A DNA stretch of 64,000 bases from Hemileia vastatrix (taxonomy: Eukaryota; Basidiomycota; Pucciniomycetes; Pucciniales; Zaghouaniaceae): positions 16,662,212-16,726,211 of the forward strand of contig JASXTE010000008.1 of assembly GCA_030280995.1 (NCBI GenBank), in the 5' to 3' direction. This document shows positions 1-11,820 of this stretch, one piece after another (within the stretch, counting starts at the first letter, position 1; each line of letters opens with the position of its first letter). The notes under the pieces were generated by a model. The model was given only the letters and a program-made list of their open reading frames with translations. It searched no databases and was not told the origin of the DNA. The position numbers were made by a program, and so were the translations under genes.

Positions 1-204
1 ATAGATTCTTCATCTTTCTCATAGTTGATTTTCATTTTTTTTTTATTTTCCTTTCTCCAACTGATCCTGTACTATAAGCTTGACTAACTTGTCTTTTTTT
101 GTGATTGTTTTCTTCCCATACTGGAATCACATATAAGTTGTGATTGTTTCCTAGTTATTAAATTATGTTTGTTGATCAGTATGACTTTTACATTTTATCA
201 GAAA

Positions 205-600
205 TATTTAAAATCACAAGGCTCTATACTTGAGATACCTTCTTCACTTGATTTATTATCATCAATCTCACTAGTTTGAGAATTTTTTGATCCAGTTATT
301 TGTGTTGGTCTGAGAGATTTCATTTTTAGTGCCTCTATAACATCCATAATAAAAAATATTGAACTTTCTCTTATGTTATCCTCTTCATTTCTTCATGAGC
401 CCAACATTTTTATAATTTAAAATGATTTAAAGGGTCTAGATTGACTTCAAGGACATCACATCTTATGTGTTTCCATTGACAGCTTTGACACCTTACACTA
501 TTCCACTGACTTGCTCTATTCTGAACACAATAGTAATCAGAAACTTCAAAAGGAGTGCATCTTTTGCTTTATTATTTAGTGAGCTATTAGCCTTGTGCTT
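205..600 (-). pseudogene. Possible Cys-rich zinc-cluster remnant
   Basis: Read on the minus strand, about 450-560 gives a short open stretch with a CxxCx6C arrangement (RCQSCQWKHIRC) and an upstream Cys, followed by a low-complexity Ser-rich stretch down to about 205. The pattern is like half of a fungal Zn2Cys6 cluster and like the antisense proteins of the LTR element at 15955-28806. There is no complete reading frame and no clear start, so this may be chance. I see no other gene in 1-1036, which is AT-rich with short poly-A runs. Confidence 0.22.
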
Positions 601-1036
601 TGTAATGTTTCCAAGTAGATGAAGAAGAGGTAGTACTCATTTAAATAAATACTAAAGAACTAGGTAAGGGTTTGAGAGTTGAAATATAACTTTTATCAAA
701 GAAAGGGAGGTGTTGGTTTCTAATTAAAGAATACCAATTCTTTTATTTACCAAATTTTATACACAAGAACATTTGTTTACTTGTACTTTTTTTTTGTTAA
801 CAAAATTTATTTAAGTATAATTAAAATCTAGTACATCATTGATATCATGTTTGTAATCTAAAATGCATGCATGTAAGTTCACAAACTTTTATTTATCTAA
901 TTTGTAAACTACATTCCTTTCAATTTTATATTTTCTAAAATTCCCAAGTCAAAAAAAAAAAAAAAAAGGCAATACCTTCCCCTGGATTTTGTTCTAGTAG
1001 GGAGTCCATACTGCTAAATTTCAATTACAATGCATA

Positions 1037-1286
1037 CACTATGCAATATAGGGGGTGGACTTGCTAGCAAGTCCTCAACCTGAACTCAGATGGAACTCAG
1101 ACTGAACTCATATTAAACCCATACTGAACTCTACTTGAACACCCACCTAAAACTGTTATTCTGAGTGGTATTCATCCCTGATTGTATGGTTCCTTTGTCA
1201 ATAGCTCAATGTGTGTTCAATATGTGGTAAGTTTAGGTCCAAGGTTTCAGACTTGCTAGCAAGTCCACCCCCCATATTGTGTGGTG
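1037..1286. mobile_element. 250-bp MITE, copy 1
   Basis: A non-coding 250-bp element with inverted termini: the left end carries CAATATAGGGGGTGGACTTG followed by CTAGCAAGTC, and the right end is the reverse complement with one or two differences. It is flanked by a 3-bp ATA duplication (1034-1036 and 1287-1289). An inverted copy of exactly the same length lies at 49985-50234, flanked by TAT. A 3-bp AT-only target duplication suggests mobilisation by a PIF/Harbinger-type transposase, but the termini differ from the large Harbinger elements of this window. Confidence 0.85.
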
Positions 1287-1525
1287 ATAGATAAGCAATA
1301 AACAGGTCATTCAGAGCAAGACACAATAATAAGCTACTTATAATTCAAGAAAATAAATGTGAATTAAAAATAAATTCAAGTAATTTTGTCACAAATTAAT
1401 GTAGACATGGTATCACAGAAGTATGGCTCAACAGTCTAAAACCTCAATTTAGTGAAGTGGATAAATGACTTGTATATATTAAGTTATGTCATTAAAAGAG
1501 AAAAATGACAACCTTTTTTTATAGA

Positions 1526-2715
1526 TCCCATAATTTTCAAGTCTACCTATATATTTTTTTTCAACATAAGATTCTTTTCTTACCTTAATTACATGATTTA
1601 TTAAGTCTTGATTTATATAAATTAAGCACCTGAAATGGGAGAAGTTATCACATGATTCTAAACCAGGGGGAGCTCTTGTTGTTTGATGGTTTTCCCTAGA
1701 AGTATTCCTGAATGTTTAAATGATTCTATTCCCTAAATAAAATTTGATAATACATTTGGGATCCAGAAAATATAAACCATGTCCTTTAACTAGTTTTGTA
1801 GATGGAATTGGGAAACCTGTAATAGGGTTTCTGTAAAAGAAGAGACAAAAGGTAAGTGAATTCAAGTCATTTATGTCTGTGTGAATCTTATTATTAAATG
1901 CTCCATCATTAATGACAAAATTAGAAGAGAGGATATTGCTTTCTTCCTGAATGATCCAATGAAAATCTGAACAGCTAGATAGTTCCATTTTTATTTCCAG
2001 TTCATTATTAGTTTGAAAAGAATAAATACATCATTTCTTCAAACAACTTGCCAAAAAAGAATTAAAAGAACCCAAAATATTTCACCTTTTCAAATCTTCT
2101 TTCATTTTTCAGAACTAATCTGTGTAAGAAAAGAATATATAACTAAAGAAATTAGTAAAAGAAGAGTGAGATTGAAAACATTTAATTAAAAATAAATAAA
2201 CATACCAAAAGAAATTCATTTCTCGTATCCTGCTCTCCATCCAAGCCCAATCATAATCCCCTTATACTTTCTTTTATTAATTAAAGGTTACCTAACCAAA
2301 AGCTATTTGATATAAAGTAGAGATAATAACTGAAAATAAATTAAATGTTTCTTCTTGAGCCCCATTAAATGAAGAAACCTGTGAAAAAATTGAGTTTTGA
2401 AGCCATTACTGATAACTGCTATAACATGATTGCCATCATCTTTTGGCAAGGCTTTGATATTTTCAGGTAAATGTTTAGGATATTATTTTTTACTAAAAAT
2501 ACTGGTTTTGAAAAATTTAATACCAGTTAAGTGACCAAAGAAAGATTCACATTGTTTTTCTCTTTCATACAAGTGTTTCTTCTACTTTTTTGATATTTTT
2601 TTAGAATTTATTGAAGATGGGACTGGTGATAGAGAGGAGAGTGATGAGGAAGAGAGTGAAATTAGAGAAGATAATGAAGAGGAAGTATATTTATCTTCAT
2701 TAATTTGAGTAGACA
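1526..2715 (-). pseudogene. Tet/JBP-like dioxygenase pseudogene (copy A)
   Basis: A decayed copy of the dioxygenase gene of the Harbinger elements. An ATG at 2715 opens a Ser-rich N-terminus; several stops and shifts follow. The core at 1716-1988 carries KIHTDIND, a proline-rich loop (PITGFPIP) and HGLYF, matching the other three copies. The putative metal-binding motif is His-Thr-Asp here (His codon 1881-1883, Asp codon 1875-1877), whereas the other copies have Asn at the third position. A tail resembling GRSKKYG is recognisable near 1526-1546. Assignment to the 2OG-Fe(II)/Tet-JBP fold rests on the HxD motif, the later conserved His (missing here) and the HFGCSFQIS signature seen in sister copies. 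No terminal repeats of its own were found, so the fragment is detached from its element. Confidence 0.6.
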
Positions 2716-2739
2716 TCTTTTTATAAATCCAAAAAAATA

Positions 2740-3110
2740 TATAAAAAAAATCTTTTAAAAATGCCTTATAAATGTCTAAAGAAACACCTGAAAGATATGC
2801 CAAAAACACATTAAAAATGTCTTCAAAATACACCCAAAATGCCTGAAAAATACAGAAAAACTAACCAAAAAAACACCTTTAATATGTCTAGGAAAAGACC
2901 AAAAATTCCAGTAAAAATGCTTTAAAAGTGCTTGCAAAATATGCCAATGAATTCCTGAAAACAATAGCAAAACACTCCTGCCAAAAATGCCTAAAAGATA
3001 TGCCAATATCTGCATAAGATACCTAAAAAATTCCTAAAAATTATAAGAAAACACAAACAAATACCAATATAGGTATAAAAACACTAAAAAAACCCAAAGA
3101 AGGACTTGAG
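2740..3110. repeat. Degenerate A-rich tandem repeat
   Basis: Irregular repetition of short units related to AAAATGCCTGAAAAATA and ATGCCAAAAACAC. The units are diverged and I could not fix a constant period. No coding capacity is supported here, and I see no gene in 3111-3389 either. Confidence 0.45.
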
Positions 3111-3389
3111 GGTTTGTGGTAACTGAGAAAGAAGGGATTGTCAAATTTTTGAGACATGGGGAGAGTGAATGAATGAAAAATTATGTGATAGGGGGAAATA
3201 TGTTATTTGAATTTGTGGAGGGAGGGGAAACAAATCAAGTAAGTAAACCAAAAATTTTGATGAAAAATGCAAAATTGCCATTGCAAATGTGCAATTTGAA
3301 GTGATGGAGAGGGGGAAATGAATATACTCAGTAAAAATGAGAATTTCATTGCAAATATGAGCCAACCATTACAAAAAAAAACAAATAAT

Positions 3390-5484
3390 GAATTAAAAAA
3401 GTCAATTAATTTTTTAATGTATTCATCAGATTGGCCATTTTTTATACATTTTGCAATGAATTGTTTTTTAAAAATTATTGTTCTTTCACCATTCGCAAAT
3501 TGCCACTTCTCTTTGAAATTCATGGCCTTTTTTTTTCTCCAAGAAAAGATGAACCCTTTCCATCTCTTCTGCCTCAAATTTGGCCTTTTTAAAGTTTTAT
3601 TGAAGCCAAAAAAAATTCCTCAAAATCTAAGGCCCTCTGATCTTTTATAAGCATATAATTAAACTTTATCTTCTTAAAATCTAGGGCATTTTTTGCAATA
3701 GAAGATTTTTCTAAGAGAAAAGTGAATACAAAAAATAAAATAAAAATGTTATTGAAGAAGCTATATAGTGAACAATTCTAACCTTTATCTTTTTTCTAAA
3801 ATTATTCATCAAGAAATCCCAAAGAGCTGGTTGAAGGATTACCAACTTTTAAAAGATGGTTCAAGTTCATTGTAATTGATGTTAAACACTTTAGTTTGGA
3901 GCTTGAGCTTGAGGGTTTAGGAAGTTCATGTAAAGCAGCTTCTAAAGAAGGAATCTCATTGCTTAAAATGTTATTAATTTTTGAAATTTTAGTTTAAGTA
4001 GGAGACTAGAAAAAAAATAATGAGTAATTCAGAAAGGAATTTATGAAAAAAGAAAAAGTAAACATAAAGTAATAAATTGGGGCTCTGATGACTTGGATTT
4101 TAAAGGGGTGTTTTTGGTCTAGAAGAATTTTTTTGGTGGTCTAACAGTGGTAAAAGGTGAGGAAGACTCAAGATTTCAAGATAGGTAAATATTTATTTCA
4201 TTATATTTTATTACTCAATAAAAATATAAAATATTATTATTATTATTACTTTAAAGACTTAGAAATAGGCAGTTGTAAATACTAAGGTGGTAATTGTAGT
4301 AATAGAGTGTGTTGGTAAATAAAATATTTGTTTGTAAAGTGAGCAAGAATGGAATGAATGAAAACAGCCAGATTAAGAGGCCTTATATAGACAAAAAGGA
4401 GATAAATTGCAGAACCACAACTCTATATACATGAGTATCAGAGAAAGAACAATTCCACAGATAGTAATTTTCAATAATTAAAGTTGTTCTATAAAGAATG
4501 TACTCATATGCAGTATTTTTCTGTATATGTCAATATTACTTATAATTTACTTGATTTATTTTAAGTTTCTGTAAATTTCAAAGTAAAAAAAATATTTGAT
4601 TTAATATTTAGTATTTTAATACTTTAGTTTACTTTTCAGCTGTCATGAGGATGCTGTCAAGGAATAATAAAAAAATGAGGAAACATTAGAATTATATATT
4701 TACTTCATTCTAATTATTAATTAGTTAAAAATATTATAAGTAGTTTATAAAGTGAGTATAACTAATAATATGAGAGGTAAAAGGCATAGCTCTACTCTAG
4801 TAAATAATTAATTATTTACTGGGTAAGTCCAGTAGCCTGGATGTCACAGATATTCTCTGAAATAATTGTTCTGCTTGATAATTGGGATCATCTTCAGCTG
4901 AGCTATGGTGAGAGGCTGAAGGGGATTGATGTCATTGAAGTACAATTGTTTCAAGAGGATAATTGGATGTTTGAGATCCATAGGGTATACCCTTAGTAGT
5001 ATCATGTAGAGACCAAGGGTTTAAATTAACTCACAAACCAAAAGGAATATCCATTTCATCATAGAAAAGACACATGACATCAAGCCTTTTAGAAACAGTC
5101 ATAATTTCAATATCCAAATCATCATCATCAATACCAAAACCTGTGGAATTAGAATATAAATGAGTCTTCTTATATTTCGATTGATAACTTTTGAACCTCT
5201 CACTCATTTGCTTAGGATTTATGTTGATTCCAACTCTTGTTTTCTTCTTTACTTCATTTCCCATAAACAAGAAGCCATTGAAATTTGAAGAGGATGAACA
5301 TCTCACATACAAAACATGCATTATAATTTGATTTTATTTTGAGGAAGTTGATAATGATGAGATAACCTTCCTTTTTCAGCTGTCCAGACTATCTTTTTAG
5401 GTGAGGGTCTTGCTTTTCAAGGAAACTTCTGTGATGAAGTATTTTTTGTGTTGCCTTTTGAATTTTGTATTTTCTGGGAGGCAT
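3390..5484 (-). pseudogene. SANT-like/coiled-coil Harbinger accessory pseudogene (copy A)
   Basis: Starts at an ATG at 5484 (MPPRKYKIQK) and reads toward lower coordinates. The conserved central domain at 5031-5321 contains NPKQMSERFKSYQSKYKK and STGFGIDDDDL, as in the sister gene at 42234-43550. The C-terminal part (about 3400-3580) carries FKKQFIAKCIKNGQS and the family's last helix, but the normal stop codon is lost. The gene is split by a solo LTR at about 4096-4846 and has further stops. In intact relatives this type of protein (Myb/SANT-like N-terminal domain, Ser/Pro-rich middle, charged coiled coil) is the DNA-binding partner of PIF/Harbinger transposases. A Harbinger terminal repeat follows it at about 5795-5836, the same arrangement as in H1 and H3. 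Confidence 0.6.
4096..4846. mobile_element. Solo LTR (family S2/S4) inside a pseudogene
   Basis: Interrupts the SANT-like pseudogene: the flanks GGGGCTCTGATGACTT and CAGATATTCTCTGAAATA are contiguous in the sister copies. The insert is homologous end to end with 10770-11567, sharing TTTTGGTCTAGAAG near one end, GGCCTTATATAG (a TATA box) inside, and AGTCCAGTAGCCTGG at the other end. Size, TATA box and lack of coding sequence fit a solo LTR. The exact ends and target duplication could not be fixed. Confidence 0.6.
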
Positions 5485-5794
5485 CATGAAACTACTAAGT
5501 TACAAAAAAAGATATTAAGAGGTTGAAAAAATAAAAAAACAAGGGAAAAAACATGTTTGGTTGAAATGTTGCAAATCTCAGAGAAGGGTGAGTGCCAAGG
5601 ATTGATGAGGGGATGTAGTTCATTGTGCCACATGTGACAGGGATGGGGTGAAAAAGGAAGGGATTTTGTGGCTGAAATGTGGTTTTTTAAAAAAAAGTGT
5701 GAAAAAGTGCTGATTTGAGGTCATAACTAACACCCATTTTTGAAATATGTGAATCTTTTGAAAAAATTAGTTACTGATTTGCTTTTAAATACAC

Positions 5795-5836
5795 ACTTAG
5801 TTGAATTTCAGATTTTACAGAACTGAAACACCCTTT
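5795..5836. mobile_element. Harbinger type-1 right terminal repeat, decayed
   Basis: The sequence ACTTAGTTGAATTTCAGATT followed by TTACAGAACTGAAACACCC aligns with the right end of H3 (43880-43920). It marks the right border of the decayed element that carried the SANT-like pseudogene at 3390-5484. No matching left end is visible. Confidence 0.6.
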
Positions 5837-5897
5837 TATAGGGGGGAGGAGGTCATAATCCAAGGGTTTTTTTAAAGCATATGTTTCACCATCAGGA

Positions 5898-5898
<1 letters not shown>

Positions 5899-5923
<25 letters not shown>
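5899..5923. repeat. (AT)n microsatellite
   Basis: Uninterrupted AT dinucleotide run of about 25 bp. The following interval 5924-6689 is AT-rich and holds nothing I can identify. Confidence 0.9.
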
Positions 5924-5929
<6 letters not shown>

Positions 5930-6689
5930 TCCCAAAAAAATAGGATTTACCTCTTGAGTATATATACACTTTAAGGTTAGTGTTTGATAATTTTAGTGAA
6001 GTCATGCATTAATATAACATAAAAAAGCTCAAAAATATTTCAGTTTTTTCATTTTACCAAAAATAAAGATGTTTCAAAAATCTTATTTATTTTTATTTTA
6101 TTTATCTATTTATTATTTTTGAAAGATGACACTCTATTTCATGCCCTATTTTCCAATTTTGGGTGTAAAACTTAATCTCTCTTTTTTTTTTCTAAAATCA
6201 CTAGTTTTTTAAAAAGTTCAATTTTTTATAACATTTAATGACATAAAAATGTTAATAAATACTTTATTGTATATTTTTGATATGATATTATGAATATAGA
6301 GACCATACATAATGACATTGCTGAGATTCAAGTCATTTTGAGTCATAATTTAGAGTTTAATAGAATTCTTAAATCATCATGAGGAACTATTTCCAGGAAC
6401 TGTACAGTGCCCTACCAAATGTCTCTGAATGGTCTTTTTATAATGTAACTCACTCAATATATCTCATAAAAATATTTAGTTTTGTACTCTGGTTCAAAAT
6501 CATGTCTCTAAACAACATAACCATTTACAAATACAAAAACACTATGATAACATAAAAAAAATTGAAATTCAAAAAGCAAATTCTTCAGCAACCAGAAATT
6601 ATTTTTTAAGCCAGAAAAAGTACATAACATAAGATTTCCCAGAAATTATAGAATGTTACCCCAAAAGGAAATTTCCAAATAAAATTAAA

Positions 6690-7650
6690 TTTAAAAAAAT
6701 GTCCCCCTCCTCCTCTATTCCTTGTAAGCTACCAACAAGTGGCTTCTCCATGGTTATCAATGACCATTTTCATCCTTAAAGGAATTGAGGTCGATTGGGT
6801 AGTAATCCCAAGCTTGTTTTAATGCTTCTTGAATTACAATTACATTTTTAGGCTCTGACTAATTTACTAATTTTATGTTCTTCTCAGAATTTTTGTGAAG
6901 CAACAGTTTTGAAGACAGGTGCATTGTCTTCCTTTAAAGCTATATTACGTCAGGGGTCTTTTTTCTTAAGGAAAGAAACAAGAGTATTCTTGTATACATT
7001 GTTGATGAAATCAGCTGATTTTCTCTATTTAGGAGGAAGGAAGTTGAGGGGAATTTTTGTTTTGTTGAATAATGCACCCCAAACCATTGTTGATTTTTTT
7101 CCACACTTTAATGTGGGTTGAAGGCATTAAAAAATATATTTCTCTTCTTTTCTACACCAAACCATAATAACAAATAAACTCTTTTTTATCTCTAATGAAT
7201 ATTAATCAAACCAGATGATCTTTCTCCAATCCCTAACAGTCCAGTGAGCATGATCTTTTGCAAATTTCAATTTTTTCTCTTAATGGGCCTTGTTAAAAAA
7301 AAGGCTTCTTTACAGAAACATGTTTATTTAAACCAAGAAAGTGGATATTTCATTGGATATGGCTAGAGAAAGCAGGATATGCTAGGGAATCAGTTATTTC
7401 TGAGAGTTTTTGTTTTTCTTTACTTGAGAGAACATCTGCAAGTTGACAGAGGTTGCAACTCTGAAGCTTGCAAGGACATACAAATTGAGGAGCTACTTCA
7501 ACAGGGCTTTTTCCCTTCCAATGTTTGAAAAGGTTAGACATGTTTGTAGGCCTCAAATCAAAAAATTTACAGATTCTCCAGTTTGGCATATCCCACTTAA
7601 ATAAACCAACAATAGGGGCAGATATTTCTGGACTAGTAGCTAGGTTCAAA
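6690..7650 (-). pseudogene. Tc1/mariner transposase pseudogene M2
   Basis: On the minus strand, pieces in shifting frames read as a Tc1/mariner transposase: a HTH-like N-terminal region (about 7350-7650, ending ITDSLAYPAFSSHIQ), the linker VSVKKPFFNKAH, then FAKDHAHWTVRDWRK followed by IIWFD at about 7180-7240 (first catalytic Asp region). Further down come KEDNAPVF (second Asp region, about 6925-6950) and a worn PxDLN box near 6790. Many stops and frameshifts make it non-functional. It lies head-on to the M1 transposase (7650 onward) and is a separate, older insertion. Terminal repeats were not found. Confidence 0.65.
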
Positions 7651-8434
7651 AAAATCTCACATTTTTACAAGCATATCCAACTTAATTACTTCATAGTGCA
7701 CAAAATTGGGCAAAAGTATCAAAAAACTGGTTTGGTCCAAAATGCACTAAAATTGGGACACCCTTGTAGAACCTCAGCCTGAGACCTCCACAAATTGGCT
7801 CAAAAATTCAAAGGGAATTGGAAGGACACTCTTAAAAATATTTCCACTTGTCTCACAACCCCTATTTATGCTTGTAATATTTATAGAAGAGCTCACAATT
7901 TGGGGTATCTCAACTGGGTGGCTGCAAAGAAGCCTTTTATCAACATAATCCAATATAAAAATAACTCACCATTGCTAAAAAGTATCTCAAATGGATGGTT
8001 TACAACTGGAAGAGGATCATTGGGTCTGATGATTCCTCTTTTTATCTAGGGAAGATTTCATCTCAAGTTAAGGTTTGGAGGCAAAATAATGAAAAATTCA
8101 ATAAATCATGCCATCAAACTACTTTCTGAAGCAGGCATTCTTCAATAATGATTCAAGTGGCCTTATTCAATGAAAAAAAGTTCCTGTTATTTTTCTACCA
8201 CCAAAAAAATGCTCTGCAACAGGTTTCATTCAAGAATTTTATGTCTCCAACCTCATTCCTTGGCTCAAAAATGCAGATCCTGAACAAAACCTGATGTTGA
8301 TGGAGGACAATGCACCTGTGCACACTGCCAAGGTTGGTCATGAGTATTAAAAGACAGTTGGGTTGCAAAAAATAAGTGATTGGACTCCTCCATCACCTGA
8401 TTTAAATGCCATTGAAAATTTCTGGGCTCAAGTC
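7650..8434 (+). pseudogene. Tc1/mariner transposase M1, 5' part
   Basis: The N-terminal HTH region reads IGQKYQKTGLVQNALKLGHP (about 7700-7760), followed by the second HTH and the linker LGYLNWVAAKKPF. The catalytic region shows SDDSSF (first Asp, about 8015-8035), MEDNAPVHTA (second Asp, about 8300-8330) and SPDLNAIENFW (third acidic residue, Glu, about 8395-8425). Spacing between the second and third residues is about 35 codons, as in Tc1-like enzymes. In-frame stops and small shifts occur. The reading stops at 8434, where a solo LTR was inserted, and resumes at 31302; the flanking AAGTC duplication proves that both parts were one gene. Confidence 0.8.
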
Positions 8435-8865
8435 TGTCACACAAAATGTGACACTCAAAGAAAAATCAGCTCACTATGACCATAATCCAGGGAATAATTA
8501 TATCAACTAAAACCATACATAAAGCACAGAAGTGAAATTTTGCTAGTGACTGTGTTTATTTTTATTCTCAATCCCAACTTGCTTATTCAACTGTGCTCTA
8601 TCTAAATTACTAAATATCAATTAGTCAATTAATTCAATTATGTGCTTTTACTTTTCAATTTAAGCAAATTGACAGACTATTAGCCCTACTTTTGATGTGA
8701 TATTCTAAATGTGGGTTATTGTGGGTCTATGATTAGGAACAGGTGTTAATTTTAGAGGTTCTGTGATATGGTGATGACATTTACTAAAGGAGTCAAAGAG
8801 AGGTGAAGTTGTCTATATAAATGGTGTTGTTTTTGATTCAAAATTCCCTAAAGTTAATTTATAAT
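8435..8865 (+). mobile_element. Solo LTR S1, left part
   Basis: Begins TGTCACAC immediately after AAGTC (8430-8434). It is homologous to the complete solo LTR at 48033-48828, with a TATA-like box CTATATAAATGG at about 8812-8823. It is cut at 8865 by Harbinger element H1 and continues at 30948-31296. Together the two parts give about 780 bp, against 796 bp for the uninterrupted copy. Confidence 0.8.
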
Positions 8866-9344
8866 AAGGTGTTTCAGTTCTGAAAAATCTGCACTTATCT
8901 AAGTTTATATTTCTGAAACAAACTAGCCCCAACACTGGTGGATTTCAAAACTGATATAAGTCACTTATTTCACTCAAATCCTCACATACTCAACCAAAAG
9001 TTCTTATTTCACCATATAGTCCCATTTCACTGACTTGTCAGAATCATCCCATTCATATTCAACACTCTGCAGCATAACACTCCACAACTCAAAGAATTTC
9101 ATAGTGGGTAGAAATATGTATATGGCACTTACTATTTGGCTAATATTTTTATCTCATATTTCTGGTAAGTGGTTTTTTTCATTTACAAAGTAAAATTAAC
9201 TTTTTTTCTCTCTTCCTTTTTTCTCTCTTTTTTTTCTCTTCATCCTACTTATTATCCCTCCTTGACCTGTTCATTTTCCCCCTTTCCCCCCCTCTTTGGT
9301 TATATTGAACCCCCCTTCCCCCCCTCCCCTCTGGCTCTTAGAAC

Positions 9345-9605
9345 TAGCTGGTATCACTTTTCCCCCCACCTTAAAAAACAGCTATTCAGCTTTTCTGCCT
9401 GGCTGGAGTCATTTAGACCCCCCCTCACCTCTCTTCCACCTCAAAAAACAGCCAGGAGGCTTTGCTGCCTAGCTTGTGTCTTTTGGACCCCTCCCCACCT
9501 CAAAAAACAGCAAGGAATTGAAGCTGCCAGGTTGGAATCATTTGGAACCCCACCCCTCCTCCACCTAAAATGACAGCTAATGATTGAAGCTTCAGCTTTG
9601 GACTC
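9345..9605. repeat. Minisatellite, about 4 x 64 bp
   Basis: Four imperfect tandem units built on CCACCTCAAAAAACAGC, a stretch ending in GGAGTCATTTGGA, and a C-run. Units start near 9361, 9430, 9492 and 9556. It lies in the C-rich part of H1; open frames here are by-products of the repeat. Confidence 0.75.
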
Positions 9606-10004
9606 AAAATATGCAAGTGGAAAGTACATTATACCTGCTTTCTGTGGTGAAACCTTGTAAAATGACCCCAAAACCACCTTTAATTATCACCTTTCCCAAT
9701 CAAGAGTACAGATTGAACATGCTATTGGGATTTTAAAGGGAAGATTTTATAGTCTCAGGGAGCTCAGAATCCATTTTCAAAAAAAATGGAAATAAAAACT
9801 GCAAATCATTGGATAATGACTTGCATTATACTCCACAATATCCTAGCTGATTTTAAGGATGAGTGGAATGATCTTTATGAAGAAGAGGGTCCTGAACCAG
9901 CACTGGCTCTCCCCTCCCTTGAAACACAGAACATTCATTCAACTGGCATACTCTCTGTCATTATGCCAATCACCCTCCACCATTTTGACACACAACCCTT
10001 TTAA
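9580..10004 (+). pseudogene. PIF/Harbinger transposase C-terminus of H2
   Basis: This reads as the last third of a Harbinger DDE transposase, closest to the copy at 57889-59182: YASGKYIIPAF (with shifts), QIEHAIGILKGRFYSLREL containing the catalytic Glu (Glu codon about 9716), and then TCIILHNILADFKDEWNDLYE to a stop at 10004. In H4 the same Glu codon is a stop. The N-terminal two thirds, with both catalytic Asp residues, and the left terminal repeat of H2 are missing; a deletion joins this piece to the H1 minisatellite. It is followed by the C-run/G-run switch region, as in intact elements. Confidence 0.75.
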
Positions 10005-10423
10005 TTTTTTGTTTTCATACTCTCCAAATGTGCAATTTGTATACTTTATTAACTTGGCTTGGTATTTTTGTTTGTTTCATATTCTTTTTTTTGAATTTAC
10101 AGTGAATATCTATTTTTTGGATGGCTCATTGGTTTTCTTTAACCAGCTCAACATGAAATCACATATTTTATAAAATCACATATTTTTTCAGTGTTTCTTT
10201 TTTTCATTCTTCACTCATATCCTTCTCCTCCTCTCCTCAAAAATCCCTCAAATTTTTAAGTTGCATTTTTTTTAACTCATCTCACCAAGCAAGTCATTTT
10301 TTCATTTTAGTTGATTTTTGATTTGCTAATCATGAATTTTTTTTTTTTGCATTTTTTTTTGTTTTTTTATTGTAAGTGCTTCACTTATTTTTTTTCAAGG
10401 TTAGACTAATTATTTTGTTTTTT

Positions 10424-11820
10424 CTCTCCCTCTTTTCTCTCTTGTCCTGCTCTTTTTCTCTCCTTTTCCCCCTTATTATCTTCCTCACCCCTCATTCCTC
10501 ACCTTTCCCCACCTTTCCTCCCTTTTTGTCCCCTTTAGATGTTCTTTTTTTTCCCTCTTTAGGCCCCTTACACCCCCCATTTTAGGCCTCCTCACCCATC
10601 ACCCCCCCTCATCCCCCTATCCCCTCCACCACTTCCTCCCCTCGCCCCACCCCTCTCACCTTGCTTCCATCCACCTTTTATCCCTAAAAAAATTGCTTAG
10701 TGATTTTTTTAGGGATTAAAGGGGGGGAGGGAAGGAAAGGGGGGAGGAGGGGGGAAAGTGATAAGGGGGGATGAGAAGTCCTTTTGGTCTAGAAGATTTT
10801 GATGAAGGTATAATGGCATTGGTAGGTGTATTTGAAGATTTCAAGGTCAAAGTATGTATGAAATTATCTTTTATTTTAATTAATCAATTTAAAGAGGTAA
10901 AATGTTTTATAATTATTATTATAACTTATGATTTAGAATTATGTTTTAGTAAATACTAAAAACAATAAATAATATTAATAATGAATTGATTGAAGTATTG
11001 GTATAATAAAATAATAAGTAAGTAAAGGATTATCCAAAACAACCAGAAAGGGGAGGCCTTATATAGGCAAAAGAGAGACAAAGCACTGGATTAAAGTCCT
11101 ATATACAGGAGTATGAGAGAAGGAAAAGAAAATTCCAGAAAAAATATTTTCAAATAATAAGATTGTTCTAGAAAGAATCTGTTTAAAATATGTATTTACT
11201 GTATATGTCAAAATAAATTGATTTATTTAAAAATTACTGTAAGTGTCATTTTTAAAAAAGTAATTTGATTCTTTTGTATATATTTATTTTTATTTAATTT
11301 TTATTTCAATATTAAAATTTATTTAAATATTAATTTTTATTTCTTTTAACCTGTTATTGAGCACAGTGTTAAGAAATAAAAATATAAGGGACATTTAATA
11401 TTATTTTTAATTATTTACTAAATTTGCTTTTTTGTAACTAGTTAATTTATTACATGTAAATTTAAAGTAAATATATTATAATTAATAATATATAAGAAAT
11501 AAAAAGGTGTGGCTTCATCCCAGTAAATAATTGATTATTTTACTGCATAAGTCTAGCAGCCTGGCTGACAGGGGGAGAGAGGAGAGGGGGATCAGGGGGA
11601 AGTGGTTGAGGGGTGAGGGGGATGAGGGGGGGTGGAAAGGGGTGCGGTGGCTTATAGGGGGGAAAAGATGTGTCTGAAGGGGGAAAAAGGCACCACAAGG
11701 AGGGAACAGGGAGGAGGAACTGGTGAAAAAGGGGGGTAAGGGGATTTTGAGGAGATCAAGAAGGGGGCGGGGGAGTTTGAGGACACCAAAAAGAGGGAAA
11801 TAAGGCAGAAAAGGAGGGGT
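10424..11820. repeat. C-run/G-run switch region of H2
   Basis: The top strand is C-rich at 10424-10680, then passes through a short inverted repeat (TCCCTAAAAAAATT...TTTTTTAGGGA, about 10680-10715) into a G-rich run (10717-10773). The G-run continues after the inserted solo LTR at 11567-11820 with many GGGG blocks. The same C-then-G layout sits between transposase and dioxygenase genes in H3 and H4. The following interval 11821-12334 is AT-rich and holds no gene. Confidence 0.75.
10770..11567. mobile_element. Solo LTR (family S2/S4)
   Basis: Homologous to 4096-4846, with TTTTGGTCTAGAAGATTTTG near one end, GGCCTTATATAGGC (TATA box, about 11046-11060) inside, and AGTCTAGCAGCCTGGCTGACA at the other. 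It interrupts the G-run of H2; flanks GGGGA and GGGGG are compatible with a 5-bp target duplication, but in a G-run this is weak. No internal retrotransposon sequence is present. Confidence 0.6.

Noticed and set aside
9169..9677. Overlapping frames on both strands over the minisatellite
   Set aside because: Explained by the 64-bp tandem repeat and the C-run.
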